This document shows positions 48,201-56,041 of a stretch of 64,000 nucleotides of DNA, piece by piece. The DNA comes from Calothrix sp. C42_A2020_038 (GTDB taxonomy: Bacteria > Cyanobacteriota > Cyanobacteriia > Cyanobacteriales > Nostocaceae): NCBI GenBank assembly GCA_015272395.1, contig JACYLQ010000022.1, forward strand, positions 372,001 to 436,000, written 5' to 3'. The notes below the pieces were generated by a model that searched no databases, was not told the origin of the DNA, and saw nothing but the letters and a program-made list of their open reading frames with translations. The position numbers were made by a program, and so were the translations under genes. Within the stretch, counting starts at the first letter, position 1; each line of letters opens with the position of its first letter.

Positions 48201-48789
48201 CTGTTTCAAGAATTTGACCAATCGGATTTTTATCTACAGCTTTCTGTTGCTTGTGTTGTTTAGCAGAATTTGCCTCTTCTAACTCAGACTGCTGCTCCGT
48301 AGTTTTTACATTGACATTTTTATCTTCTAAATAATTAGTTGAAATTTCAACAGAAGAAGTCTTATTTTTAATAGAATTTATTAGCTTCTTCTGCGAAAGT
48401 ATCGGTGAAAAGCCTTTTGTGTCTAGCTGTTTGTCAGTGGTTGGAATACTATCTGCTGATGTATTAGAGTCTGGAGCATGTCTAACAGGATTACAATTAC
48501 TAATAACAGTGCGACTGGAAGAAGTTTTAATCCTACTAGAATTCTTTAGTATTTTACTCAGCAAATTAACAACTAAATCTGATTGCTCTGATATGTTGGA
48601 AGATTGACAAGCCGACGAGGTTTGTGCTGTTGCTACGCTAACAGTGCCATCATTCCGTGTCGAAGCTTTGAAGCGCGCGCTATTCGGAGAAGTTTTAGCA
48701 AACATTGCTTCGCTTTTTACCTCTTGAGGCGCCAACGTTGCAAAAATAGGGGGTGGGGTAGGTGGTAAAGCTAGGTAGAGCATAAACAC
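45217..48789 (-). CDS. usher-like outer-membrane protein of a putative chaperone-usher system
   Basis: 1190 aa. Residues 1-360 are Ser/Asn/Gln-rich with two copies of a ~21-residue motif (VQELISVSLYAS near 198, VQELISASLYAS near 270) and a poly-Ser tract. Residues ~365-460 form a globular start (LVGVLINGREAGTIDVLIQD, FIPLESFAQVTGF). Then comes a long beta-rich region with alternating aromatics typical of outer-membrane barrels (residues ~480-1000) and LPVGQSSDVEILIFD, close to ushers of the alternate (CS1/TcfC-like) type. The end has two carboxypeptidase-regulatory-like beta domains (GNFMVGNLPEGTYIVELEP; GLYRLDGVPVGKYTLRVS). It follows a PapD-like chaperone and a pilin-like gene. The N-terminal signal is not clear. 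No exact family is certain. Confidence 0.7.
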   Translation of the reverse strand: MFMLYLALPPTPPPIFATLAPQEVKSEAMFAKTSPNSARFKASTRNDGTVSVATAQTSSACQSSNISEQSDLVVNLLSKILKNSSRIKTSSSRTVISNCNPVRHAPDSNTSADSIPTTDKQLDTKGFSPILSQKKLINSIKNKTSSVEISTNYLEDKNVNVKTTEQQSELEEANSAKQHKQQKAVDKNPIGQILETVQELISVSLYASINSNIENSIQKSAETNTVENQEPQKIATTNNSVSDHNQDNTNTQVASNSSGHNSTQKILALVQELISASLYASLNNTIRTENQAGKIELTPPNSNFSKVASNNQSTLTNQQLDKKENLVTALKNSASQNNPSSSSSSSNIIPKPALELAQIPDTPFLVGVLINGREAGTIDVLIQDNTLFIPLESFAQVTGFTIEENNRALSAKTPLGTVNLQSDDLRQINGVIYITKLALQQKLKVDVELNTADINLLVELPWRGGGQSRSAAQLKPDALPPNTAFSTLQQDLNIITSSSRTDIRSSTLLGGRLAGGSWRARLENDFENTPNLSEYFYYKRDGQFRYQIGRQFLGLNPLLDGLSLTGLQFGYTNLPADSFNTTYSANELLPKRSRPVQTFRGTAPAASLVQLRVGSSIVAQQQVGFNGQYEFLDVNLPVGQSSDVEILIFDRNNLRAPREIRTVRINASDLLLPAGGNVQLAGLGFTGNLAQTSLLGDSRFKLENEGQLAGFYQIRQGLTNNLTFEGGIQALPNTFQAQAGLVWRLANPAILSASVGSSNDKLGYSADLDIQLDRLQINANSQSLPQRYFSNFKNSREYFNHSLEVKYNFGNRLDLGFIARNRQSETESANYILPTFSARPFSSLFLSGRPDFEGRYLFNAFYQPNWATRLSFNTYGDTYISDFSYKFNNNYQMSLGGEFGGNDAARYTARFGYSPNDFRAFSWNVGLGVTADGQVGPVAGASMQVLPGLLGRIEYQGIPSRSLSYLGGFGDDRLSISLISDLSFGGGRVAPAWSGGVSKERGAISGQLTVGRAAKNFDLSGSNIRVYNNRNQLMGTARTDSQGNFMVGNLPEGTYIVELEPDELPVELSVPKTSLIAQVANSAVTRLDFPVRVEYGLAGKVTDVAGQPISQVRVELTNLQGARVISAVTDRFGLYRLDGVPVGKYTLRVSLQDELNRNDSLPKRQVEIRDEFVYNQNLQLPISAAAKKRS
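47752..47774. repeat. trinucleotide repeat in the usher-like gene
   Basis: About seven consecutive AGA units encode the poly-Ser tract near residues 340-346. Length change in threes would keep the frame, so the linker can vary in length by slippage. Confidence 0.8.
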
Positions 48790-48993
48790 AAATATTTAAG
48801 TATAAAAGCTTGAAAAAATCTGGGAACAAAAATTAAATTCCACCAGTCCAAATAACATAAGTTCTACCATTAGTAAATTTAGAACTTAGTAATCCTTCAA
48901 GCTTGAGATTGATGGATAAAGTTTTGGTAGCAAGTTAGTTCAGAGTAGCAAGGCAGCATACTCTACAAATTCATAACTGCTGCAACCACAAAG

Positions 48994-49890
48994 CTAATTC
49001 TTAGAAAAATTTTTAGTTTTAGGAGTATTTGTCGAAGTATTAGTATTTGGAACTGTGAAAGGAATTCCTTTATCTACTGGCATTCCACTCAAATCTCCAT
49101 TGATGTCTAAGACATAGTTACCTGGAGGTAACTTTTTAGTAAAAGGTAATATCAGTTGGCGCCGATTACTTGGTAAAACAGGTGGTAATTCGATTCTTCC
49201 CACCTCAAGTACATTTGCTGGGAGCTTATTTTTTGAATTAACAGTAATAAGTTGTGTTGCTTTCGCACCTGGATAATTAGCAGCACGCCAAATTGAATAT
49301 TGACCATTCATTCTAATGTGTGCGTTGCCTTGGCTTGAAACATCAAATATTGCTTTAATAACTTCAGATTTAGTATCAACATTTACAGAATTAACAGTAC
49401 CAATCCGTTTGACTTCTCCTGCATATCCATAAATGACAACCCCTACACGACCCAGAGTTTGAAGCATCTCTGGACTAGCATTGCTAGGAGCAATTTCTTC
49501 TAGATAAATAACAGCGCGATATTCACCTCCGGTAGGCTTTACTTTAGGACGAATTGCAAAACGAACAGTTTGAGTACTGCGAGGTGGGATTGTAAATCGA
49601 GAGGGAGTAAAAACTATTGATTGGTCTAAAGATTGTTCACTAGATGGTGCATCTTGTAATTGATTTTTTTCATCCATTACCCAATTTCGCACATAAGCCT
49701 TAATCTCTGCTGGCTTATCGGATAAGTTAGTAATTTTAATCGAATTAGAACGACTTTTCTTACTATTCATATCTAATTCCATACGTGGAGGAGTAACAGT
49801 AATTTCTATAGCTTTTGCACTAGATACTCCTAATAAAGTTAATGCAACTACACTTGGCACTATTAATCTTGACAATTGACGAAATAACAT
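48994..49890 (-). CDS. PapD-like periplasmic fimbrial chaperone
   Basis: 298 aa with an N-terminal signal peptide (MLFRQLSRLIVPSVVALTLL... cleaved near SAKA). The mature protein starts IEITVTPPRMELDMN and has the immunoglobulin-like chaperone pattern: SIKITNLSDKPAEIKAYVRNW, FTPSRFTIPPRSTQTVRFAI and GGEYRAVIYLEE. That pattern matches the N-terminal domain of PapD-family chaperones, which cap pilin subunits by donor-strand complementation. A longer C-terminal half with IRMNGQYSIW and LPFTKKLPPGNYVLDINGDL is less standard. It is located between the pilin-like genes and the usher-like gene, 204 bases before the usher start. Confidence 0.8.
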   Translation of the reverse strand: MLFRQLSRLIVPSVVALTLLGVSSAKAIEITVTPPRMELDMNSKKSRSNSIKITNLSDKPAEIKAYVRNWVMDEKNQLQDAPSSEQSLDQSIVFTPSRFTIPPRSTQTVRFAIRPKVKPTGGEYRAVIYLEEIAPSNASPEMLQTLGRVGVVIYGYAGEVKRIGTVNSVNVDTKSEVIKAIFDVSSQGNAHIRMNGQYSIWRAANYPGAKATQLITVNSKNKLPANVLEVGRIELPPVLPSNRRQLILPFTKKLPPGNYVLDINGDLSGMPVDKGIPFTVPNTNTSTNTPKTKNFSKN

Positions 49891-49929
49891 TATAAATCCT
49901 CACCTTCTAACATGATTAATTTGCAAAGC

Positions 49930-50508
49930 TTAAAATCCTTCACACGTGGTACCATTTACTGGTACACAGATTTCAATTTTACCTTGGAATACTTTTTGGC
50001 TATTAGTGATTCTAACTTGTGATAAATTCATAAATTCTATAGTGGCTCCTCCCTCTATCAAAGTTGAATTTTCAGCACAAGAGAGTACTTCTCTAATACT
50101 ATTTAAAGGCTTAATATTCACCTGATTAAAAGGGCTGCCAGGTATGTTATTACTTAAAAATTTATATTTAGCATTGCTAGACCTTATAAGTGGTAAATCT
50201 GTATTTTTAACACGCATTCGCCATAGACTTTCTATATTACGGGGATTACTATTTCGGTTAAGATTTGGTAGTTGTGCTGCTAATAAATCTTCTCTTTTTT
50301 CAACTTGAACTAAATTATTACTCCCGATAAATTCTGATGTTTTTAAAGCGTCTAAAGTTGTAATTTGACCTCGGATGGGTATCAGCTTATAAAATTCAGC
50401 TTGGCACCCAGGAAGACTTGTACTTGCAAAGGTTTTCTGTTGTGGTGTGAACACTATAAATAGGAATAGAGTGAAGTAAAATTTAATAATCTGTCGATAT
50501 TTCATCAT
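49930..50508 (-). CDS. predicted exported protein in the fibre locus, unknown
   Basis: 192 aa with a hydrophobic N-terminus (IIKFYFTLFLFIVFTP) and probable cleavage near TFAS. Four cysteines are scattered, in the mature part: PGCQAEF, EVLSCAENS, IEICVPV and TTCEGF. The C-terminal third is beta-rich (SQVRITNSQKVFQGKIEICV). No family was recognised. It lies between the pilin-like gene and the chaperone on the same strand and may be a minor subunit or tip component by position; that is inference. Confidence 0.6.
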   Translation of the reverse strand: MMKYRQIIKFYFTLFLFIVFTPQQKTFASTSLPGCQAEFYKLIPIRGQITTLDALKTSEFIGSNNLVQVEKREDLLAAQLPNLNRNSNPRNIESLWRMRVKNTDLPLIRSSNAKYKFLSNNIPGSPFNQVNIKPLNSIREVLSCAENSTLIEGGATIEFMNLSQVRITNSQKVFQGKIEICVPVNGTTCEGF

Positions 50509-50705
50509 TCTGGTACTTGGATAAAAGCTAAGTATGTTGCGACATTACATAAATTTTTGTCATCAATCATGAGTGTAAATCGTCGAAGATATAATTTTAC
50601 ACAATCAGCACTCTTTAGTAATTGTAATAATTGATGACATAAACTATTAATTGAAGTTTGCGTTTTACTAATTGAAAAATTTTAGAAATTTAATATATTC
50701 TGGAA

Positions 50706-50722
50706 GCAGGCATAATGCCTGC
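50706..50722. repeat. small palindrome GCAGGCAT-A-ATGCCTGC
   Basis: Perfect 8-bp arms around one base, 29 bases past the pilin-like stop and 198 bases before the next gene of the locus. As a stable hairpin it could partly terminate or stabilise the upstream message, which would favour expression of the pilin-like gene. Related to copies at 45084 and 58561. Confidence 0.65.
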
Positions 50723-50750
50723 ACCATGAATATTACCTGTTTAGATATTC

Positions 50751-51320
50751 TTACGGGCTGGTAACACTGATTTGTAATTGACCACCTGTGTACATAGCAT
50801 TTACTGGTGGTGCGCTAGGACCGGGGAATGTAAACCTTAGTGATGCGTTACCATCAACAAAAGTTGATAAATTAGGAGCAATAGTTTTATTAGCTCCATC
50901 TGCTACTTCCATAGTTACTGTATCAGTAGGAGAAGCACCAGTTCCTGATCTCCTCAGTGTAGGATTAGATGCATTAACCCTCACTGTTGCACCTGAACTT
51001 GCAAAAACTCTGTACAAAGGTGTGATTTGTTTAGTGATAGGAGAAAGAGTAGTTCCTAGAGCGGGCAATTCACCTGGTGGTAAGGTAGTTGTACCTGCTT
51101 TTTCGTCGTAAACTGCTGTATTGTTAAGGAAATTAGCACCAAGAATATCATTAGAGTTGACTAGGAATTTCAATTTACTGTATGTAACTAAGTAAATAGA
51201 AGGTTGTACTTCCAATTCAACATCTATTGTTGCAACTTGTGCATGAGCAGGCGCCGCCATAATTGCGCTACCAACAGTTGCTAGACTGGCTGCGACGATA
51301 CCTAAAATCTTCTTATTCAT
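50751..51320 (-). CDS. pilin-like secreted protein (putative major fibre subunit)
   Basis: 189 aa with a classic signal peptide, MNKKILGIVAASLATVGSAI, cut after AHA. The mature protein is all-beta by pattern: VATIDVELEVQPSIYLVTYS, STATIC-like hydrophobic alternation, then RVFASSGATVRVNASNPTLRR and GGQLQISVTSP at the end. It resembles CS1-type pilins in its opening (Val/Thr alternation followed by VQPS) and C-terminal strand, but similarity is weak. No cysteine is present. It is the first gene of the locus, with a long leader and GGAG 11 bases before the ATG. High Ala/Thr/Ser content fits a surface polymer. Confidence 0.6.
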   Translation of the reverse strand: MNKKILGIVAASLATVGSAIMAAPAHAQVATIDVELEVQPSIYLVTYSKLKFLVNSNDILGANFLNNTAVYDEKAGTTTLPPGELPALGTTLSPITKQITPLYRVFASSGATVRVNASNPTLRRSGTGASPTDTVTMEVADGANKTIAPNLSTFVDGNASLRFTFPGPSAPPVNAMYTGGQLQISVTSP

Positions 51321-51943
51321 GAGATAAAATTCTCCAAAACTTCAATTTGGTTGGTAGAGTCTTTGTTTGTAAGCTTGATTAACTCTCGCTTTGTACTCAT
51401 CAAAGCTAATAATTTTTTTGTTAATTATTTTTTGATAGAGCATCCCTGGCAAGCCCGAGAGTTTGCAATCAAATAGATTCATCAACTGTGTTAACATCAA
51501 CTAGATGTTATTGATTTATTTTCTATATATGAACCTTTTATCTATACATCACTCCTCTTTAAATTAAATACACTGATACCACACAACGTATAACGAGTAA
51601 TCTCCGTCTGTAACTTTTATTTCTTTACATCCCGTGATTACATAAAGAATTTAACCCTCTTAGACTTAAATTACCTTCAGTGAGAATATGGAATTATGAG
51701 ACGTTGATAATAAAAATTACTAAGTATTGATACTGAGTAAAGAGAAATGATTGAGTTATATATGATTTTGAGTTTTTTATTAACCAAGTTATTGACAATA
51801 GCAATTTTTACTAGCATTGCGTAGAGAAGCTAAGAATGAACCAAATGCACAGTAAAATCGTTATGTATTAGCATCCTACACAATCAAATATTTACAAACA
51901 GGAATAAAAATTTTTTAAAGTACCGAACCACTACTACACCAAA
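51321..51943. other. 623-base divergent intergenic region (pilin-like gene and sensor kinase)
   Basis: The longest non-coding stretch of the window. Contains a fold-prone leader for the minus-strand pilin-like gene at 51381-51463 and presumably promoters of both flanking genes. No additional gene was found. Confidence 0.65.
51381..51463 (-). ncRNA. structured 5' leader of the pilin-like mRNA (candidate)
   Basis: An outer stem AACTCTCG / CGAGAGTT (51381-51388 with 51456-51463) encloses a hairpin GCTTTG / CAAAGC (51388-51406) and AATAAT / ATTATT (51408-51429). This is a junction-like layout about 60 bases upstream of the start codon. It may be a regulatory leader such as a riboswitch or a stabilising element; no known class was recognised. 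Confidence 0.35.
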
Positions 51944-53359
51944 ATGTTTCAAGCGACTCGTCGGCGCCTAGCGCTCTGGTACACTTCAATTACAGCGGTA
52001 TTGCTACTACTGTTTGCAATTGGAGTATATTTTTACGTCCGCAATACATTAGTTGAACGTGTTGATGATACTTTGAACCATGTGGTAGAAGTTGTTGAAC
52101 GCGCGCTGGTGATTGAGGCAGTAAATCCTCAAAAAAACGAATACCGTATAAATATTGAAGCAAGTTTTCGCAATAACGCTAATTCTGTTGATGATGACCG
52201 CATTGATATTGAATGGTTTAGTCCAACTGGAGAACTTCTTTGGACAACTCTCTCTGAACCAATAAATATTCCTATCTACCTAAACCGCAACGGTGAAACT
52301 GTTCGTGTTCAAAAGAAGGGAATTGATAATGGTGAGTATTTGCGTCAGGTTACCGAACGTGTGGAAATCGGGCGCCAAGTTTTAGGGTACTTACGTGTGA
52401 GCCATCCTTGGTTTGAGGTGTCAAAACCTAGTCGTCAATTTATGCTTGATTTGGCTTTGGGTACTAGTTTAATGGTGCTTTCGGTTGCTTACTGCGGTTG
52501 GTTCCTTTCTGGCAAAGCAATGGAACCTGTAAACGAGTCTTATCAACGCTTGAAACAGTTCACCGCTGATGCTTCCCATGAACTGCGAAGTCCAATTGCA
52601 CTAATTCAAACGAATGTACAAGTTGCACTTGCTGATTTAGAATCTAGTTCACAAGCAATGGAAACAAACGGCACCACTAAATCACACTATAAACAACAAT
52701 TAAAAATTATTGAAAAACTTACCCAGCGTTTAGGTATGCTTGTCAATGATTTATTATTTCTCGCACGTCAAGATAGCGGTATCACCACAGAGACTTTTTC
52801 GACATGTCCGCTTGATGCTTTACTGATGGAAGTTGTAGAAGAACAGCAACTAATTGCGAAAGAAAAAAAAATTGCGCTTTCATTGACATTAATTGACCCT
52901 CCTGAAATAGAAACCGACCTGGAACTAATTGATAACTGGTTTGCACTAAATGGTGATTGGAATCAATTAGTACGATTGTTTACAAACTTAATTGGTAATG
53001 CATTGCGCTATACCCAATCAGGTGGGGAAGTCAATGTTGAATTAAGACGTATCGAAGCAGTTTATCGAGTATCTGGACTACGCTATACAACTCCCCAGCT
53101 ACAAGTTAAAGTTACTGACACTGGCATCGGTATTCCTACTGAAGCAATTCCAAAGCTGTTTGACCGTTTCTACCGTGCAGACCCAGCCCGCGCACATAAC
53201 CATAGTGAAATTACTGAAAAAGCAACTGGTTCAGGTTTAGGTTTAGCTATTGCTCAAGCCATAGTTGAACACCACCAAGGTCAAATTAAAGTTGAAAGTA
53301 CCGTAGGCAAAGGTACAATATTTATTGTTACATTACCCATAGTTCAAACTAACGAGTAG
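51944..53359 (+). CDS. membrane sensor histidine kinase
   Basis: 471 aa. The basic N-terminus MFQATRRRLALWYTS is followed by a transmembrane helix (~16-35), an extracytoplasmic segment of ~140 residues, a second helix (~175-195) and the transmitter. The phosphoacceptor histidine lies in FTADASHELRSPI, the N-box in FTNLIGNALRYT, and G boxes in DTGIGIP and GSGLGLAIAQ. It has FDRFYRAD between them, as in OmpR-partner kinases. The RRRLALWY opening is typical of a group of cyanobacterial kinases sensing metals or redox. No regulator gene is adjacent, so the output partner is unknown. Confidence 0.92.
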   Translation: MFQATRRRLALWYTSITAVLLLLFAIGVYFYVRNTLVERVDDTLNHVVEVVERALVIEAVNPQKNEYRINIEASFRNNANSVDDDRIDIEWFSPTGELLWTTLSEPINIPIYLNRNGETVRVQKKGIDNGEYLRQVTERVEIGRQVLGYLRVSHPWFEVSKPSRQFMLDLALGTSLMVLSVAYCGWFLSGKAMEPVNESYQRLKQFTADASHELRSPIALIQTNVQVALADLESSSQAMETNGTTKSHYKQQLKIIEKLTQRLGMLVNDLLFLARQDSGITTETFSTCPLDALLMEVVEEQQLIAKEKKIALSLTLIDPPEIETDLELIDNWFALNGDWNQLVRLFTNLIGNALRYTQSGGEVNVELRRIEAVYRVSGLRYTTPQLQVKVTDTGIGIPTEAIPKLFDRFYRADPARAHNHSEITEKATGSGLGLAIAQAIVEHHQGQIKVESTVGKGTIFIVTLPIVQTNE

Positions 53360-53367
53360 GAAGAGTA

Positions 53368-53557
53368 ATGCGTTACGCAATCGTAATTAAAAAAGCTCAA
53401 AATAATTACTCAGCTTATGTACCAAATTTACCATTTCCTGAAGCTACTAGTTTATGTGATTCATTAATATTACAAGCTAATTCTAGCGTTTTAGCCTACA
53501 GAAGGAATGAACGGCGCCTATCACCGTAGTATCATAGAAATTCTGCCTGTTGGTTAA
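53368..53557 (+). pseudogene. degenerate HicB-like antitoxin
   Basis: The frame begins MRYAIVIKKAQNNYSAYVPN LP, matching the opening of cyanobacterial HicB antitoxins (MRYAIVIEKA..NYSAYVPDLPG). It then loses similarity and stops at 53529. In the next frame GAYHRSIIEILPVG runs to a TAA at 53557, which looks like the expected C-terminus. Frameshifted relic; no HicA partner nearby. Confidence 0.6.
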
Positions 53558-53566
53558 TTCTGAAAA

Positions 53567-55342
53567 ATGCGACACGAACCAAAACGTAATTCCTCAATGC
53601 CGTCTTTAAAACGGGTGCTGGGTATTTTAACTACTTACCGCTTGCTGGTGTTAGGCGCCATTACTAGCTTATTGTTACTAATTGCAATCAATGCTATCAC
53701 TCCGCAGCTTTTTCGCTGGGGAATTGACCAAGGTATTGCCAAAGGAAATCTAGATGTTATTTTTAAATGCGCTCTGTTTCTAGTACTAGCAGCAATTGGT
53801 CGAGGATTATTTAGTTTTGGGCAAAGTTTTTTTGCAGAGGCAACTTCACAGAATATTGCTTACAACCTACGCAATCAAATTTTCACTCAAACTCAGTATT
53901 TGAGTCAGGGTTATTATAATCTTACTACGAGTGGACAGTTATTAACTCGCATTACGACTGATATTGAACAAATTCGCACGTTTTTTGGTACAAGCTTACT
54001 TCAGATTCTCAGCGGGTTAATTACTTTAGTGACAAGCGCACTAATTCTACTTTCAATGAACTGGAAATTGGCACTAATCACTTTAGCATCAATACCAATA
54101 GCAGGATTTATACTGGTACGTTTTTTTAGAAATAACTCGCACTTATTTAAATTAGTTCAAGCACAGTTAGGAAACTTAAATGGTATTCTCGAAGAAAATT
54201 TACTTGGTGTGCGGGTAGTAAAAGCATTTGTACGCGAACAAGCAGAAGTTTCAAGGTATACGACGCTCAATGGTGAATTACTTGCGTCAAATATGAAAAC
54301 CGTAAAGGTGTTACGAAATGTTTTTCCAGTTTTATTTTTGATCGGCAACTTAATTACTTTAACAGTACTGGGATTTGGTGGCGCCGAAGTTATCAATAAC
54401 CAGTTATCTTTGGGAGAATTAGTCGCATTTAATTCGTATTTGGTATTTATTCTTCAACCAGTTTTACAAATAGGTTTTGCATCTGGAGTTATTGCTCAAG
54501 CAGCAGCTTCCGCAACGCGCGTTTATGAAGTTATCGACGCAGAAGTTGATATTCACAACCGTGTCAATGCGATTTCCTTAAAAACATGTAGAGGTGAAAT
54601 AGAATTTGATCATGTAGATTTTCGCTATCCAGGAGCAAATCAAAATGCTCTCAAAAAAGTTTCATTTACAATTAAACCGGGTGAGTTCACCGCTATTGTA
54701 GGGATGACGGGAACTGGTAAAAGTACAATCGTAAATTTGATTCCACGTTTTTATGATGCAACATCAGGCGTCGTAAAGATAGATGGATACGATGTTCGTG
54801 ATTTAACGCTTGATAGTTTACGTTCCCATGTTGGTATCGTTTTCCAAGATGCAACTTTGTTTTCTGGAACTATCCGTGATAACATCGCTTATGCTGTTCC
54901 AGAAGCTCCTTTAGAAAAAATTATTGAAGCAGCAAAATTTGCGGCAATTGATGATTTCATTAGTAGTTTACCCGATGGGTATAACACAGTTGTTGGTGAA
55001 CGAGGTATTGGTTTATCGGGGGGACAAAAACAGCGAATAGCTATAGCACGTACTATACTTACTGACTTTAGTATTCTTATCCTTGATGATAGTACTTCTG
55101 CTGTCGATGCGAAAACAGCAATGTTAATTCAGGAGTCTTTAAATAATTTGATGCAGCAACGCCAATGTACAGTAATAATGGTAGCTCAACGACTCAGCGA
55201 TGTCCGCAAAGCCGACCTAATTCTACTTCTTGATCAAGGTGAGTTAGTCGCGCAAGGCACACACGAAGAATTATTAGAAAATCAACTATACGCAACAATT
55301 TTAGCATCACAACAAAAATTTGACTTTTCACGGCATGTTTAA
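53567..55342 (+). CDS. ABC transporter, fused permease-ATPase (MsbA/multidrug type)
   Basis: 591-aa exporter half-transporter that would act as homodimer. Six transmembrane helices occupy residues ~20-310, with FGQSFFAEATSQNIAYNLRN and ITTDIEQIRTFFG as intracellular coupling loops. The ATPase half has Walker A VGMTGTGKSTIVNL, Q-loop VFQDATLFSGTIRDNIAY, signature LSGGQKQRIAIART, Walker B ILILDDSTSAVD and the switch His replaced by Gln (MVAQRLSDV). That His-to-Gln change and the Asp instead of Glu after Walker B suggest altered hydrolysis. Start at 53567 or ATG 53597. The substrate is unknown. Confidence 0.92.
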   Translation: MRHEPKRNSSMPSLKRVLGILTTYRLLVLGAITSLLLLIAINAITPQLFRWGIDQGIAKGNLDVIFKCALFLVLAAIGRGLFSFGQSFFAEATSQNIAYNLRNQIFTQTQYLSQGYYNLTTSGQLLTRITTDIEQIRTFFGTSLLQILSGLITLVTSALILLSMNWKLALITLASIPIAGFILVRFFRNNSHLFKLVQAQLGNLNGILEENLLGVRVVKAFVREQAEVSRYTTLNGELLASNMKTVKVLRNVFPVLFLIGNLITLTVLGFGGAEVINNQLSLGELVAFNSYLVFILQPVLQIGFASGVIAQAAASATRVYEVIDAEVDIHNRVNAISLKTCRGEIEFDHVDFRYPGANQNALKKVSFTIKPGEFTAIVGMTGTGKSTIVNLIPRFYDATSGVVKIDGYDVRDLTLDSLRSHVGIVFQDATLFSGTIRDNIAYAVPEAPLEKIIEAAKFAAIDDFISSLPDGYNTVVGERGIGLSGGQKQRIAIARTILTDFSILILDDSTSAVDAKTAMLIQESLNNLMQQRQCTVIMVAQRLSDVRKADLILLLDQGELVAQGTHEELLENQLYATILASQQKFDFSRHV

Positions 55343-55567
55343 AACCTCTCCCTTAACTTAAAGAAGTGGAAGAAACAGAAAAAATCATATCATCCCTGAT
55401 TGTGGAATGGGTATCCTTGCTCGTTCCAACTAAAGTATAAATAGTAACTTGATTTCTGAGTATAAAGACCAGTTTAAACAATTATACTGAGACCGATGGA
55501 TACAGCAAAGTATAAAAAAATACTGTGTAATATTGATAGCAAGGGTAACGACATCTTTTCTTTTTAT

Positions 55568-56029
55568 TCAAGCTTGAGTGGAAGAATCGTTTATAGAAGT
55601 ATTATTACCAGATAAAAGCTTAGTACTAACCCAATAAGTAAGGATATGCGAAAGTAAACCCATTGGACCTGCAAATAAGCATAGCGCTAACGAGTGGAAT
55701 GTCCAAACACCTGTTTTTTGTCCTTCTAAATAAATGTATCTACCTACAAACAAATCCATTACTAAGAAATGAATCCAACCTGTAGCTGCTGCTGTTTCGT
55801 TCGCAAAAAATCTAGCAATATCAGCTAATTGGGGATTTGATAAAGCTTGAGCATTTTCTGGCGTAATGCTAATGATAAATAAATATACATAAGTTAATGC
55901 TAAAGGAATAAATGGGATATAAGACTCCATAACTTTTTGAGTAATTTTCCATTTCGGTAAGAAAACCATCAAAGCCCAAAATGGTAGTACGAATAAATTG
56001 GCAACATTAAAAATTTGAGTGATAGCCAT
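55568..56029 (-). CDS. ABA4-like family protein (DUF4281)
   Basis: 153-aa integral membrane protein with four hydrophobic helices. Family motifs: FNVANLFVLPFWALMVFLP at the start, then FANETAAATGWIHFLVMDLFVGRYIYL and GPMGLLSHILTYW. In plants ABA4 is needed for neoxanthin formation. In cyanobacteria the role is unclear. It lies 12 bases downstream of the Nudix gene on the same strand, so the two are probably an operon. Proximity to crtO is suggestive of carotenoid metabolism but divergent. Confidence 0.88.
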   Translation of the reverse strand: MAITQIFNVANLFVLPFWALMVFLPKWKITQKVMESYIPFIPLALTYVYLFIISITPENAQALSNPQLADIARFFANETAAATGWIHFLVMDLFVGRYIYLEGQKTGVWTFHSLALCLFAGPMGLLSHILTYWVSTKLLSGNNTSINDSSTQA

Positions 56030-56041
56030 AAAATTAAGTAA

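Noticed and set aside
51456-51463. Assigning the pilin leader to a known riboswitch class (c-di-GMP-I or hammerhead-like core)
   Set aside because: Some resemblance (TTGATGAG...CGAGAG) but conserved core bases do not fit either class; kept only as structured leader.
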